Below are positions 1 through 15,356 of a stretch of 64,000 bases of DNA, piece after piece. This DNA comes from Pterobdella sp. o SKG-2022 (lineage: Eukaryota > Annelida > Clitellata > Hirudinida > Piscicolidae), in assembly GCA_964035795.1 (NCBI GenBank), contig OZ038320.1, positions 482,553 through 546,552 of the forward strand, in the 5' to 3' direction. Below the pieces are notes generated by a model. It was not told where the DNA came from, made no database searches, and saw only the letters and a program-made list of their open reading frames with translations. Position numbers and translations under genes: made by a program. The stretch's first letter is position 1. Each line of letters begins with the position of its first letter.

Positions 1-790
1 TTCATGTGTCACACCAACATCACCTCAGGTCACTCCATCTTATAATGTTATTACTCTTTTCAAAGTGTAACTTCATGTTTGAAGAAAAAATTCCGAGTGA
101 TAATTTGATACAAAACACAATAGATGGAAATATTCCAAGAATGGTCCTTCTCAGAAATCAATTATGTTGCAAGCTGTTTTAAGCATGAATTTGACTAGTC
201 TTTTTCCACGTTAAGTTGGAATTCTTTCACTTAATTTTATCAAAATGAAGTTTATGATGATGGAAAACCAATCCAATTATTTTTATTTTATCATCATCAT
301 CATCACCCCCACACTCAACCCCCTCCTCGTTATCAGCATCATCACTCCCACCCCCCATCCTCGTTATCACCATCATCATCAAAGAAACAGAATAGCATTA
401 GAATCATACTGTCTAAACTTAACCCAGTAATGTTGAAAAGTCCAATTAGCTTCGAAATTATCTCAGTGCATTCAGGAGTCCAACACAAAGTTGACCATCA
501 TAGATGGCTGAGTTCCCTCTGAGTCTTATCAGCATCACCCCAAAAACAACGACACAAGTTGACAGTTTTGAAATCCATAATACCACCTTCACAATATCAG
601 GGTTTTCCCGATTTTTGACCGAGAGATTCTACGCTCCATCAATCATGAACCAAGGCACATTTTCTAGACGTCTGTCTTATCAAAATTGAATCTCACAATC
701 TCATTAGCCTTTTCATCTCTTCTTTTATCTTTCCATGCATCTCTTTGGTATGTTGCTATTTGTGTATTTATTTGACATTCAAGTTATCCA
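1..790. other. Gene-poor AT-rich flank
   Basis: No splice-supported exon or conserved protein is visible. There is a short ATC/CCC-rich patch near 285-385 that gives chance open frames. Nothing else can be named. Confidence 0.5.
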
Positions 791-794
791 TTTA

Positions 795-1003
795 TTTATC
801 CATCCTTCAATTCCTCTTCTCATCCATTCATCTATCCACCCAGCCATTCATTCATAAATCCATCCATCCATCCATCCATCCATCCATCCATCTATTTATC
901 CATCTATCTACTCACCCACCCATCATCTACCCATCTATCCATCCACCCACCCATCATCCATCTATCCATCCATCCACCTATCTACCCATCTATTCATTTA
1001 CAC
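795..1003. repeat. Degenerate (ATCC/ATCT)n microsatellite
   Basis: Tandem tetranucleotides of the ATCC, ATTC and ATCT type, most regular at 860-895 and interrupted elsewhere. The open frame across it (I-H-P-S repeats) is a consequence of the repeat and is not a gene. Confidence 0.9.
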
Positions 1004-1087
1004 ATAAGTGTGTTTAATGATGCAGTTACCCTTGAATTCAGTCTGTCATTTAGCCAATTGTATATCTCATTTATCACTACAGTAATT

Positions 1088-1387
<300 letters not shown>

Positions 1388-2017
1388 GATATTTTCGGAT
1401 TTCCATCAATATAAACCTATCCATCTTCCTCGATCCTTCATTTAGTGATGAGTTTATTTTTGTTTAATCTTTTTGTTTCAAAACAAAACATCTGATTTGG
1501 AAATTGTTAATTTTCAAATATTATCAGAAAACTTTTTTAGCTAGTTCCAGGGAACAGCAGATTTGGTAAAACTAATAGCAACACTGGTTTAAAATAACTT
1601 GAAAATTACAAAAAAAAAATAAAAATTTTGGTTTTCCATTTTTTTTCAACATTGGAAAAGCAATAAAACTTCCAAATTATGGCAATGGATGTGGCTCTTC
1701 TTTAGCGGCAATTGGCGTTTTTGAAGTACTTTTAAACATTAAAAAACTGGCAATAATAAAAAGAATAATAACATGTGTTAGCATAGCAAATAAAAAACAA
1801 AAAAATTTCATTGGAAACAAAAAAGAAAAATAATAGCAAAAATATAATATTTGAAAATTATACTTTAATCCATATTAAAAACAAAAAATGAATTTTTTTT
1901 TCAAATAGATGAAAACATTGTTACAAAACGGACTGCTGACAACAATGGAAAAAGTAAATTTTAAAAATTGAAGAAACTACAGTGGAAAAAGTGTGAGCTG
2001 CTTTCAAAAATAACAAT

Positions 2018-2147
2018 AACAACAGAATTATATAACAACAACAAAAACAGAGATATATAACAACAACAAAAACGGAATTATATAACAACAACAAAAACAG
2101 AGATATATAAACAACAACAAAAACAGGGATATATAACAACAGGTACA
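2018..2147. repeat. 25-bp minisatellite with alternating variants
   Basis: Four to five tandem copies of a 25-bp unit ending in ACAACAACAAAAAC. Units alternate between a GAATTATATA and a GAGATATATA variant, so the higher-order period is about 50 bp. Confidence 0.85.
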
Positions 2148-2964
2148 ACAACAATAGAATTATATTTTGTCTTTTGTATTGGCAACAAAGATTATAGTGG
2201 TCCTAAAGTGAACATCAAAATTTAAAACATAAAATAACCAATAAAAATGTGAATAATTAATAGTTTTAACAATATTAAACAAATAAAAGCAAACGAAATA
2301 AAAACAATAACAATAAAAGCATAGAATAATAACAATAATAATAATGATAATAGCAGACGCGCGTTAAACTCCCATGGTGGATCGGGGCTTACCTCCATTA
2401 TGTCCCATCATAACAATAATAATAAGAATAAAAACAAAAATAAAAATATTAATCCAAAAAGTAATAATAACGAAAAATTATGGAAACACTGATGAAATAT
2501 ATCAACAAAACAATAATAACAAAAATAAAAACATTTAAAAAAAGATCATAAAAAAAAACAAAATTATACTTCAAACTATAATAATACCAATAAGCATAAG
2601 AATAATAATAATAATCAAAACAATAATAACAACAATAATAAACATGGGAGTAACAATATCATCAAAACAACTGTAATAATAAAAAGAATAAAAAGAATTA
2701 TTTTTAATAATATTACCTGTATTTCAAAAAACTCTTTTTTCCCAAATTTTTTGATTTTTTGAACTTTTATCAATTTTATTTATTATTATTGATATTATCA
2801 TGGTATATAGTGAAATTTTTATTTTTTGTATTATTAATGACGTCATTACTTCTGAATGGAAGTTATCTCGATGAGGCGTACAATTTGTTTTATTCTTTGA
2901 AAAATTCATCTGCCATATTTTTATCTCAATTCACTTTTATATCTTTTATCTATTTTTTTATTAT

Positions 2965-3018
2965 GATTAATAATAATAATAGTAATAATAATAATAAGAC
3001 GAATAATAATAATAAGAC

Positions 3019-3051
<33 letters not shown>

Positions 3052-3085
3052 GACGAATAATAATAATAATAATAAGACGAAGAAT
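2965..3085. repeat. AAT microsatellite with AAGACG interruptions
   Basis: AAT runs punctuated at intervals by AAGACG, giving a compound repeat. The plus-strand frame across it is Asn/Lys/Thr-rich and has no support as a protein. Confidence 0.85.
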
Positions 3086-3207
3086 AATAAAAATAATATT
3101 ATTATTATTATTATTTTCACAACGTTTTATTATGTTATTTTTATTGATTTTTTAAAAGCCAAACCGTAAAATGAATATAAAACCGTAAAATGAATATAAT
3201 TTCAGAA

Positions 3208-3262
3208 CACTAGTAAGTTTATTAAGATACGAAGCTTTCCGTTAACAACGTTACATTTCCAA
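3208..3262. repeat. Divergent arm of the hairpin element family
   Basis: Resembles one arm of the perfect inverted repeat at 21687-21828: it shares TTTATTAAG, GAAGCTTTCCGTTAAC and a following GTTACAT block, with several substitutions. No opposing arm is seen beside it. Confidence 0.5.
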
Positions 3263-3351
3263 GTTTAGAATTTTATGAATGGATGTTGGAATAAAAATTG
3301 GATAACTTAGAAAGTCTGAACCATCAATCACTCATCAACTTTTTTCTTCAT

Positions 3352-3512
3352 TTTTATTGTTTTTTATTGTTTTTTATTGTTTTTTATTGTTTTTTATTGT
3401 TTTTTATTGTTTTTTATTGTTTTTTATTGTTTTTTATTGTTTTTTATTGTTTTTTATTGTTTTTTATTGTTTTTTATTGTTTTTTATTGTTTTTTATTGT
3501 TTTTTATTGTTT
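3352..3512. repeat. Decanucleotide array (TTTTTTATTG)n
   Basis: About sixteen near-perfect tandem copies of a 10-bp unit. Because 10 is not a multiple of 3, the unit cycles through all three frames, which explains the overlapping F-I-V-F-Y-C-F-L open frames. Confidence 0.97.
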
Positions 3513-5944
3513 TTTTTTATCAATCGTGTACTTCATCGCTAATCAAAATCTTTTTCACTGTTTTTATCTTATCCCAACAAAGATCGATCATTAACTTAAA
3601 TAAGAGTCTACCCTGATGGCAGATGCACAGCGTGCACTGCGCAAAAAGTTTCAGGTTGAAACACTACAATTAAGGAATCTCTTTGAAAAAAATTTTTAGC
3701 AAAATAAACTTTCACAAAAATGTTGTGAGGCACGCATGAACTGAAAATGCAACTCACGAAGTTCAAAAAAAAAGTTTAATTGAATAAAAATAGAAAACAA
3801 ACTTTGAGGTTTTTGCAGAATTTTTCAGCTAAGTATAAAAAATTAAGCAATTAAAAATTAAGATTGGAAAAAAGTTGTTAATTATCCCGGTGGTAATTTT
3901 AACTCATATAAAAAAATTGAAAAATAAAAACGAAGTTGAGAAAATATTCGTAACTATTGATAGAGGACTCAGTAATCATTCAAACATTTGAATAATAATA
4001 ATAATAATAACAGAATAAATAAAAATAACAATGAAATTGGTGAAAATAAGAATAATAAAAACAACAGAGAGTGGTAAACAATAGAATAAAAAATATATTG
4101 GAGATAATGATCAGTGGAAGTTTTATCCTGCAGTAATGGGGAGATTACTAATCATAATAACAATAATAATTACAATAACAATTTTTATAACAATAATAAT
4201 AAAAATAATAAATATAAAACAACAACAAAGAACAAATAATAATATATACACAGTATTAAAAACAATAGAATAAAAAACATAATTTTGTTACGAACACCAC
4301 AAATTGACACAGTTTTACTGTCGTATGTGCCAACTGTTTGTACGTGTGAAAAAATAAAATCAAAAATCAAAAAAGAAAAATAATGAATAAATAATAATGA
4401 TAAAACAACACCTCCATCATCATTCTATCAAACCCTACCTCACAGCATAATTCATAAAAATTCAAAATCATGTTAAATAATATTATTTTAAATTATTTCT
4501 GTCCAAATTAAATTCATTACTTGCACTTCTGTCATTGATGCAAATATTTCGTCTCATCTAAAAACGTCTCTACTGCAAGTTCCTATTTCAGCAACTTTTA
4601 TCAAGCATGATGGGGAAAGCATTGAAGATTTAACTGCTTTGAGATTTGAAGTAAGATAGGCTTGCATCTGACGTCTGTTATGTTATATTGTTGTTTTATG
4701 TGTGCTTCAATTTTACTTTTATTTTAGTTGTTTTAATACTTTTATTTCAATTTTCAGATGGTTTCATTGGTCGGTTTATCATTTGGATTAAGAATTTTTT
4801 GTTTTGTTTTTCTAAATTTTATCCACTTTTTGTCATTTTAATTTTATTTTTGAGATTTTTTCTTAATTTCCAACATATATTTTTAACATTTTTTTTCAAA
4901 TTTCAAATTAATTTGTGCTTCTAATTAAAAAAAATAATGTTTAAAGTCTCACTTGAAAACTTAAATTCCAAATTAAATATTAATCAATTAAATGCTTTTA
5001 TTTTAAAAGTTCAAAATTTTTGCAAGCACTATTTCAAATTTTTTCATGTCCAGGTCAGGGCATGTTTGGTGTAAGTGCCAAATTTTCTAAATTTTAAAAC
5101 GATTGATAACTCACAATTTTTTATTTTTTGCTGCTAAAAATTTTTATGTGCATCTACTTGCAAAAAACAAAATGGCGGGTCTGGAAATTTTGAATTATAT
5201 TTGTTTTTGATACAGTTAATGAAACATTGAGAAAAACAACAAGAAAAAATAATACTATTTCAAAAATAATTCATTGAAAAAACTAAAAAAAAGGGCGCAC
5301 AAATAAAAAAAATAAAAAAAAGCAAAAAAAAACAATAATAAATGGCGTAACTCTACGGAAGCCATATTGAGCAGAAGTTTTCATCAAGAAATTTGTCGGG
5401 AAAATTAATTTAAAGTTTTTAAAAACCCTCAAAACTTCAGCACCTCGTAAGTCCCTCATTTACTTCTCTATGGATGGTTTTTTTAATTAGTGCACGCCGT
5501 TTTCTCATTTATCAAAATTTTCGAATTTGATATTCAATTTTATGATTTCACTTTTTTAAAAAAATCATTCAATTCATTTTAAAAATTTTTAATAAACTCA
5601 TTTTAATTCAAAACAGTGAATAATCGTTCCGAAGTCATCTCACTTCAACTCGTAAGATTGGTCTATCACTCCTGTTTCATTTCCACCCATCATTTCAAAT
5701 CTATCATCATTTTCAATCCAAACCATTTTTGCTCAATATTATTTTTCATTTCTCATAATCATTTTTTTTAATCATTTTTATTGTTATGCGAGCTTCAACA
5801 TTTGAGAGCCTTTATTCCTCATTTGTATGTCGAGTGATAATAGTACTGGTAGATAAAACAAAATAATAACAATGATACTTATTAAAAAACAGTAATAATA
5901 ATAAAAGAATATAGAATTAATGAGTATTCATCATCATCATCATT

Positions 5945-5978
<34 letters not shown>

Positions 5979-7527
5979 CCATTATTATCATCATCACCAT
6001 CATCATCCTCATCACCACCATCTTCATCATCATCATCATGTGGCTAAGAAATAAAAGGCCGAAGAGAAGGTGCTATTAATAGAAACCTTTGCACCACCAA
6101 CTCAGAGCTGTATGTACGGCCCACCATTCGTGACTAATCCTAATCTTTCGTTGCGAAGATCGTAATTCAGGATAATTTGATTTAATTTGAGTCTATAAGC
6201 GATTCTCTCTTTGGTTTCGAAAAATTCTCTGATGTTTTTTGAGTTATTTTTCATTTCAACACTCGTGTTTGCTTTTTAGTGGAAAATTTTTCAATTTTTA
6301 AGGTTCAATTAGGGAAATTAAAAAGGAATTATTTAAATATTTAAAAACATTTTGCTTCTGGCTTTTAAATCACAAAACTTCCAAAATAATTATGTTCCTA
6401 TATAAAATAGAATCCATATGAAAACATCTGAAAACAGCCAGGTGTGAGAAGTCTTCCAATCGAAAATATTTGTCACAAGAGCTGATTTGCCTGGTCATGT
6501 GATCCTCCATTCTTTTGAATATTTTTTCGAAAAAAAGCGCCAACGAAACTTAACGCGCATACATAAGAAATTATTATGATAATATAAAAAATACTCTAAG
6601 TAGTAATATAAATAAATATGGAGAAAATTTTAATTAAGTATTGTGATATATTTTTCAAGTATTTTTGAAATATAATGAATATTAGAGAAAATAATAGAAA
6701 AATTTGACCGAAAACTTCCAACTATTACAAATACCGCAATCAGATGATAAATTGAGAATAATTAATATTAATTAATTATAAATAATAATAAATCGCCAAA
6801 AAGTGATGAGAATGCATCGGAGGCATCCGAAGAAGATCTCGAAACCTTCGTACTTTGAAGTTCTGAATGCTTCCAGGTGCCATACATTCAGCGCTGCATT
6901 TTAACGCTTTTATTTTTTTGCTGTTCTTTATTTTTTTTATTGTTCTTCTTTTATTTATTCTATTATTTTTATTAATTGGTTAAATAAATTATTGATATTG
7001 TTATTATTAAAACAGCTTTCCAATTAAATTATTAATGCTTTCAAAATTTATATTCCAATAAGGTCTTCATTACTTTTTTACAATGTCGTATTTTTTATTC
7101 AAGCACTAATGTTTTATGATTGATTTCAACTCTCCAACAGCATGCTTCATAAAATCAACTCATCAAAACACCATCTCTTTTGAAGGCTAAGCATTTTAAA
7201 ATTTCAAATTTATCATTTTTTGAAATTCTAATTTTCAGAGTGAAGCATGAATAATCAATAAGAACACTTTTGAGCATAAGTTCTTGAATTTTTATTATTA
7301 TTATTATTATTATATTATTATTTTTATAATTTTTCATTATAAATAATATTATTTTTCTTATTATTTACTTTTTTTTCACCATTTATATGGTTTCATTATC
7401 GCACCATTTAAAGTGAAGCGCTTCAAAAAGATACTCTGTAATGGAGAGGTGGAAAGCTTTTGGAACTAAAAAGATCATAAATGCAACTAAACTCTTTGCA
7501 GCTTTTATCCAAGTCCATTTTTAAACT
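3513..7527. other. AT-rich intergenic DNA
   Basis: Runs of AAT, AAC and homopolymers. A trinucleotide ATC array lies at 5930-6041. Two slightly GC-richer stretches (about 6045-6170 and 6800-6900) show no exon structure I can defend. Confidence 0.5.
5930..6041. repeat. (ATC)n microsatellite
   Basis: ATC/CAT trinucleotide array, most uniform at 5930-5980, with CACC and CCTC interruptions toward the 3' end. Confidence 0.95.
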
Positions 7528-7533
7528 GTGAAA

Positions 7534-8258
<725 letters not shown>

Positions 8259-9060
8259 CCCCCTTCTCACTGATCTCATAAACTACCCACGTAACCCAAT
8301 TACATCACATTTTATAAGGCTCTTTTATTATTATCATTATTGTTTCCTATTTCATTGCTATTATTATTTTTATTATTATTGATTTTATAATGCTTGTTTT
8401 CCTTGTTAAAATTTTCATTTTTATTATTATCCTAAGTACGTTCATATTTTTTTTCTATTTATTTTATCCCTTCAATTTTATCCGTGCTTTAGTACCTCGT
8501 TTTACAACACTTGTGTACATATAAAATTTGCAGCTATCATAACTCTCACAATTCAATTTAAAAATTTTATTTTCTCGTATTTCTCAAAATGGCTTTATAC
8601 TGAAATAATTCATTATTTGTGAAAAAGGAGGCAGTGAATCATCAAAAACTCCGGCAAACTCTTCTTCAAAAAAATTGAGTTTGCTTCTTGCCACAGTGTT
8701 TCTGTAAGTCTACTCTGCCATAGACTTCAGCTGGAAGGGGTAAGAAGTCCTGGAGGGCAGTTGAAAGATGGAGTTGCGAAACATAGAAAGACATTCCATC
8801 ATTGATGAGTCAGAAGTTTCAAAAGGGAGCTTATTTGAAAGTTGAAGATTTGTTTGCAAAGAATTTGTTTTTTGGAATTTTCCAATAATGAAAACATCAG
8901 CAAAATTGAATATTGAGAATAAGAATTAAAATAAAAACAACAATAATAAACTGCAGAAAAAAATAAACATTTTAAACCCTAATATTTGTTCATGCCTCAT
9001 GTTTTGATAGCCCGATGGCGTGTCTCAGAACCCCCTGGTGCAAGTGACATTATCAATAGC
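8259..9060. other. Intergenic DNA between two microsatellites
   Basis: AT-rich. A less AT-rich section at about 8590-8830 has no clear splice sites or family match. No gene is called. Confidence 0.5.
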
Positions 9061-9064
9061 GTTG

Positions 9065-9466
<402 letters not shown>

Positions 9467-9678
9467 TTGTTGTTGCTGTTTTAGTATGATTATTATTGTT
9501 GTTCTTGATGTTTTCAATAGTTCCTAATTTTTTTATCGTTTCCACTCGACTGAAAGTCGATCCATTGTTTTTATCATAATTCATTTGCATTAATATTTAT
9601 AATATCATTAATTTTATGCTAATTTTCTATATTATTATTATTATTATTATTATTACCACTTCAAATTTATATAACCGT

Positions 9679-10020
9679 TTTTTTTTAAACTCAATTCTTT
9701 TATTGATATAAACAGCTACATGAAATTCAAAAAGTTCAAGTGGAATGAACAAACTGAAAATGAATAAGAAACTAATTACGACAACTTATAAAAATAAAAG
9801 AAATGACTTAAAGAGAAACCAATCAAATTAAATACTACGAGTTAATAGAGCATGCCTTTCAAGGGTATAATGATGTGCCGTAAATGAAATGGCATAAAAA
9901 AAACAAAACAAAGAATTCAAATCGAATGAAATAAAAAATAAGGTAATAACAGACTAGATTTATAACTTGGAGCTGTTCAGGATATATTTATTCACAAGGG
10001 TTTTGAACAACTTTAATGAT
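9679..10020 (-). mobile_element. 5'-truncated AT-rich LINE, 3' end only
   Basis: The reverse complement matches 16350-16690 almost base for base, including the terminal poly(A) next to GAATTGAGTTT. It retains only the 3' untranslated end of the element and the last few codons. The truncation at about 10020 and the terminal A-run are typical of target-primed reverse transcription. Orientation is opposite to the longer copy at 15545-16690. Confidence 0.9.
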
Positions 10021-10769
10021 TTTATATATATAAATATTTTTTTTTTTTCATATATATATATATATATATTCATTTTATAACCTACTAATTTATTTATTTA
10101 TTTAAAAAAATTCTTCTGGCACAAAAACTTCAACAGAAGACTGCAAAATTTCAATATTTTACCACCAAAAGAATCAATGGAACATTGATGATGAGAATTT
10201 TTAAATTCAATATTTCTTTTTTTAATTTTTTTTTATAATTATTTTTTCGTTGTTATTGTTGTTATTCCTCCAAGTTGCAGCAACAATAGAGCGGACAAAG
10301 TTCAATTTTTAGTGTTAAAATAGTCACTTTCTCAGACAAATTATTGCATTTTTTTTTTTACTATTATTTTTTTCTATTTTGTATTCATGTTTTTAAAAAT
10401 TCCCAACAAGCCTCTCTGCAGCAAACCTAGGGCGCAAATGTACGCCTGACAATAATAATATAAATAATTTTACTATTGAAAATAAACCCTACTACTGCAA
10501 CTACCTCTCCCCCACTTTCCAATCCATCCACTCTGCCACCATTCCCTCAAACTCATCACAACAACCAACACAAGGATATTTCTTGAAACTCGGTTTTCCT
10601 TATGGCCACATGCATCACTACGTCATCACTACTTCATTTACTACGTCATCAGTGTCTGTTAAACATATTTTTTTTATTTATGATTTTTTTAGTTTTCTTT
10701 TTTTTTTATTACTTTTCATGATATATCTTTATCGAAGTTATTATCCATATCAAAGTTTTAGTTAAAATG

Positions 10770-10850
10770 ACGTTATCAAAGCCATTTAACAATGGAGGAC
10801 AATGACGTCATCAAAACCATTTAATAATGGAGACAATGACATCATCACTC
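10770..10850. repeat. Imperfect ~35-bp direct repeats containing TGACGTCA-like sites
   Basis: Two and a half units of AATGACGT(T/C)ATCAAA(G/A)CCATTTAA(C/T)AATGGAG, followed by a partial unit AATGACATCATCAC. One unit carries a perfect CRE octamer, TGACGTCA. Confidence 0.75.
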
Positions 10851-12889
10851 GATAATGGGGGCACGCTGTTCTCAATAAAGCATGCATTTTGTATGTTTTG
10901 AGTCTTTCAGGAGTCCAGCCATTAATATCACATTTTTTTTTTTTGTTTTTTTTTAAATAGCTTTAATTAGTGCGGTTATATTCAGTGATAGTTATAATAT
11001 TTTCAAGTAATAATTTAGTGCACTATTTCAGCTTTTGTCATGTGGTTCGTCACTTGATTTAATATTCTCATTTATTTTATTTTCATGGCCAAAAAAAATT
11101 AAAATTTTTAAAAATCTCTTGAAACTAATTCCCTCAAATCAATATTTTTATCTGAATTTTTCCTAATTTTTATTCAAAACTCCCGAGACTTGGAGGCCTG
11201 AATGGCTATATTTACTCTGTAAACACCCGAAGAAATTACATTCCCGCCAAACGATGGATGTTTCAGGCTAAAAGTTAAAAATATTCAACTCAAACCTTTC
11301 ATTTTATATCCGAAAGTATTCTTTGAATCCAATTTGTGAGGCTGGTTGGTATGAGACTATCAGTAAACGATCACTTGATAATGTAAGCTACTCTTACGAA
11401 AAGCTTCGTGTTGTCTTTTTAATAAATACTTTGTGTTTGTTGACCTTACTATTTGATTCAAGCTGTTATACTTCAACAATAACAAAAAAAAAACAAAGTC
11501 AAAATAAAAAGAATAAAAACACAATAAAAGTATAACTAATAATATCATAACAAAAATTAAAAAACGAAATCAAAATAACATCAAAATCAAAGTTATTGTT
11601 GTTACTATTGTTATTGATACACGTCATTAATTGCAGCCACTAACAGTCTCTCATCACAACTCTCATAACGAGGTTGCGTGTCTTGTTATTATGGCTGGTT
11701 TGCCATTTATTTATTTATTCATTTAATTAATTAATTAATTTATTTATTTTATTTATTTATCCATTTATTCATTTATTTTTTTCACTTTTTTTTTTTTTCA
11801 TTTATTTATGATAATCTTTTTATTTATTTGAAAAATATTATTAATAGTTGAAAAAGTTGTCAGATGATTTGGGTAAAACATACAATAGTTAATTGATTTA
11901 TGAAAGAAATGATGCTCCTAGATATGAGTTGGAAGTTTACATGTAAAAGTTTGATGAATATTTATATAAGGTGTATCATCTGAGCTGTCTCAATACTTAT
12001 ATCCCAAGATGGATCAATACATAGAGAAAAGCAGGTGGACAATGAGAAGAAGCTGAGAAAGACACAGCCAAAAGCAATGAAGCAAATGAAGCCTGTGGGA
12101 GTTGAAGCGACGCACTTGGAGTTTACTCTTCCCACGATCCTCTCTCAGTAATTGCTAATTCCTTTCAATTCATAATGCACTCAACTATCTTAATGGGAGT
12201 TTTATAATTCTGCTATTATTTGAACAATAACAATAATAAGTTGAAAAAATAATAATAAATCAACAAAGATTAACAATAATAAGTGTTTTCATTGGCAGAG
12301 ATTTCTTCGAATGGTAAAAAGATTAAAAAACATTTTAAACAAATAAAAAAAGCAACAATGGAGGAGATAATATGAAAAATAACAAAAGTATAAATAATTA
12401 GTTTAACTTGAATAGCGACACAACTGAGGTGTAACATTAATGAGTAGGCCTTCTTTACAAACAAAAAAATCATAATAATAACAATAATAACAATAATAAT
12501 CAACAAAATTAGAATAATAAAAACTAAAGTTGAACTTCAAAAAATATATATATCATAATTTGGTTGTTTGATTTGGTTATGATTTAAGATAATTCTTTTT
12601 CAAAAATCAAAATTAAATATAGAAGAAATATTTAAAAAGGGAAAAATTCATAATTTAGAAATATAACTTCTAATTTATTTTTTAATTATTCGAAAATAAT
12701 GAATTTGAAGGCCACAGGAGTGCAGTTTAGAAAATAATTAATAGTAAATATTTATCCAAGTTTCCTTTAAACTCTTTTGTTTACATTATGGCTGATTATG
12801 ACAATAAAACAAAAATAACAAATCTATTACTACTTAACAAGAGTTATTATTGTTATTCTCATTATTTTTTTTACAATATTGTTTTTATT

Positions 12890-12932
<43 letters not shown>

Positions 12933-13164
12933 TTATTTCAATGATATTTCTCATTGTATGGTTCAATACATGTTATCAATAGCATTGAGGGAGGGGAACT
13001 GAGCGGGAATTATGATTTTAAATGGTGCATTGTAGGTTTTATGGATACGACGTGGAAGAGTTTGAAAACTCGTCACTGAACATCAAAATGTTCCTAAAAT
13101 CTAATGACAATATGAATGTTATCTTTATTGTTTTTTTTAGTTATTTTTCATTTTTTTTGCTTTT

Positions 13165-13300
13165 ATTCATCCATTCACCCATCCATTCATCTATCCACCT
13201 ATCCATCCATTTATCCATTCATCTATCCACCTATCCATCCATCTATCTATCTACCTATCCATTCATCCACTCACCCACCCATCCATCCATCCTTTTATTT
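13165..13300. repeat. Degenerate (ATCC/ATTC)n microsatellite
   Basis: Tetranucleotide array of mixed ATCC, ATTC and ATCT units. It resembles the array at 795-1003. Two overlapping H-P/S-I frames result from it. Confidence 0.9.
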
Positions 13301-15356
13301 TCAACACACATTGTTCATTTGATCGAAAATTTTAACAATTATTTGTGCCAATATCTCCAGTCCCCAGTGCATGCCGCCATTTTGTAAATTGTGCGCTAAA
13401 TGAAGTTATGCATGATACATAAGCCACTTTATTTATTATTATTTTTATTATTGCATTATTTTATTGTTTTTTATTTTTATTATGCATCAACGTCATTATT
13501 ACTAGCTTTTTCTACTTTTTTCATTATTATTATGATTTTTTATTATTATTGTTGTTTTTGTTGTTGTTTACATTCGTCCTCACATTGATTTACACTCGAT
13601 CCATCAAGGCTGTCATCATTTGAAGCCCTAATAAACGACACCTTCTGTGACTTATATGCTAATATAAATAATAATAAATCAACACAACAAAAAATAATAA
13701 CAATAAATTAAAAAAAAGAAAATGATAATATAAATCAAAATAATAGCAATAATAATAAATCAAAACATTGACAATAGTAATAATAATATAATTATTATTT
13801 TAAAAAATAAAAAGACAAAAAGTAGCAAAAGACAAACTGGCAACTACTGTTAAGCACACAAAAGTCGCAGAAATCTACTGTAGACAATGAAAAAGTGTTG
13901 GAGGAGTTATGGCATTACTACTAATGGATTCAAGTTCAGTAAATAAATTGATCAAATTAAATTCTTAATTAGTTTTAATTGAAGTTTTAAATATGATTTA
14001 ATTTATTGATTAACTTTATTTATTATTATTTATTAAATAAATTAAATATATCAGTTTGATTAACAGGAATTTTCATAATCAAGCATTTGCGACCCTGCCC
14101 ATCAAGTGGACACTAGAACCAGTCTCACCACAGCTTACTAACTCACCAATCATTTCCTTTGCAGGCCTTCTGATAATGATAATCCATAAAGCAACAAACT
14201 CCCAATCAATAGACCTCCAAAAGTGCTTGGAGGGCATTGAAGTGTTAAGCCATTACCAATGTTAGTGTTATTGTTCTGTTATTATTATTGTTACTATTAT
14301 TAATATTATATTTATTGTTGTTTCCATTATTATTGTTATTATTACTGTTGTATGAATTTATATAGGGATAAAGAAATAAACATAGATGAGTCACCTTATA
14401 TCGATCCAGTCATATAAAACTTATGAGATTACCCTATTGTAACATGAATTGGTTAACATTTGAGATTTATTTTATGAAATTTGAGATTTATTTACAGAAT
14501 ATTCATATAATAATGATGGCAGCATTAAAAAAGATTTAGTTAAAATGGCTGCCATTAACAGAACTGTCTTATCAAAGTTGAAGAGGTTATGTTGTTGTTG
14601 TGAGTGTCTGTGTAATTTGTTATTTTTTGTTGCTTTCTATGATGATGTTTATTATTAGTGTTGTGTTTATTATGCTTGTTATAATTTTTAAAGCCTGTTT
14701 TTATTTTTTAAGCTTTTTATTATTTACATAGTTATTATTGTTTTTGTTATTATGTGTATTATTATTTTTTGATGATTTCATCGTGGTTTTATTGCTTAAC
14801 TAGCAAAGCTCTTAATCGTTTCATTTTTTGTTATTATTTACCCACATTTTTATAAGAAAAAAAAACTATTCGGGTAAAATAAAATAAATAATATAGAAAT
14901 ATCTTCCAGGAAAAATATTGCGTTCAAAGGCATTGTTTAAATAGTTTTCTAAAAACTCACCCGAACTATATAATTTCTGATATTCATAATTTTAAGATGA
15001 TAACAATAACAACAATGTCAAATGTTTTCCAAAATCATTTCATGTCATTTCTTTTATTTTTGAACAGTTTTATTTGCAGATAATATAAGTTACAGAGTCC
15101 TAATGTCTTTGTGCTCTCATTAAAGTCTTTCCAAAACTTCTTTTTGCTTTCAAATTCTTTTATTTTTAATATAAAATTTTTTGTGAAAATAATTTTTATT
15201 ATTTTGTTGTTGTTATCATTTTAATTTTTTTTTTGTTTTTACATTCAGTGTCTTTTGTGATACTTAATCTCTTTTGTTAGCAGTACATATAAATAGTATC
15301 ATTATTTTCAGATCAAAAACTTGCAACGTTTAATAATATAAAAATATTAATAATAA

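Larger units (their letters stand above)
1388..3351. other. AT-rich intergenic DNA with short repeats
   Basis: Dominated by AAT and AAC runs. A GC-richer island at about 2353-2411 stands out from its surroundings and may be the 3' end of an unidentified transposable element, since it is followed by AAT repeats. No coding exon was found. Confidence 0.5.
10021..15354. other. Gene-poor AT-rich intergenic DNA
   Basis: Contains a short TA run (10049-10068), TTTA runs near 11700-11770, AAT/ATT runs (12250, 12880-12940, 13680-13790, 14280-14350) and imperfect TGACGTCA-bearing repeats near 10770-10850. No exon with conserved protein similarity was recognised on either strand. Confidence 0.5.

Noticed and set aside
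2018..3512. Regularly spaced repeats that might suggest a CRISPR array
   Set aside because: Units are contiguous tandem repeats without unique spacers, and the genome is eukaryotic.
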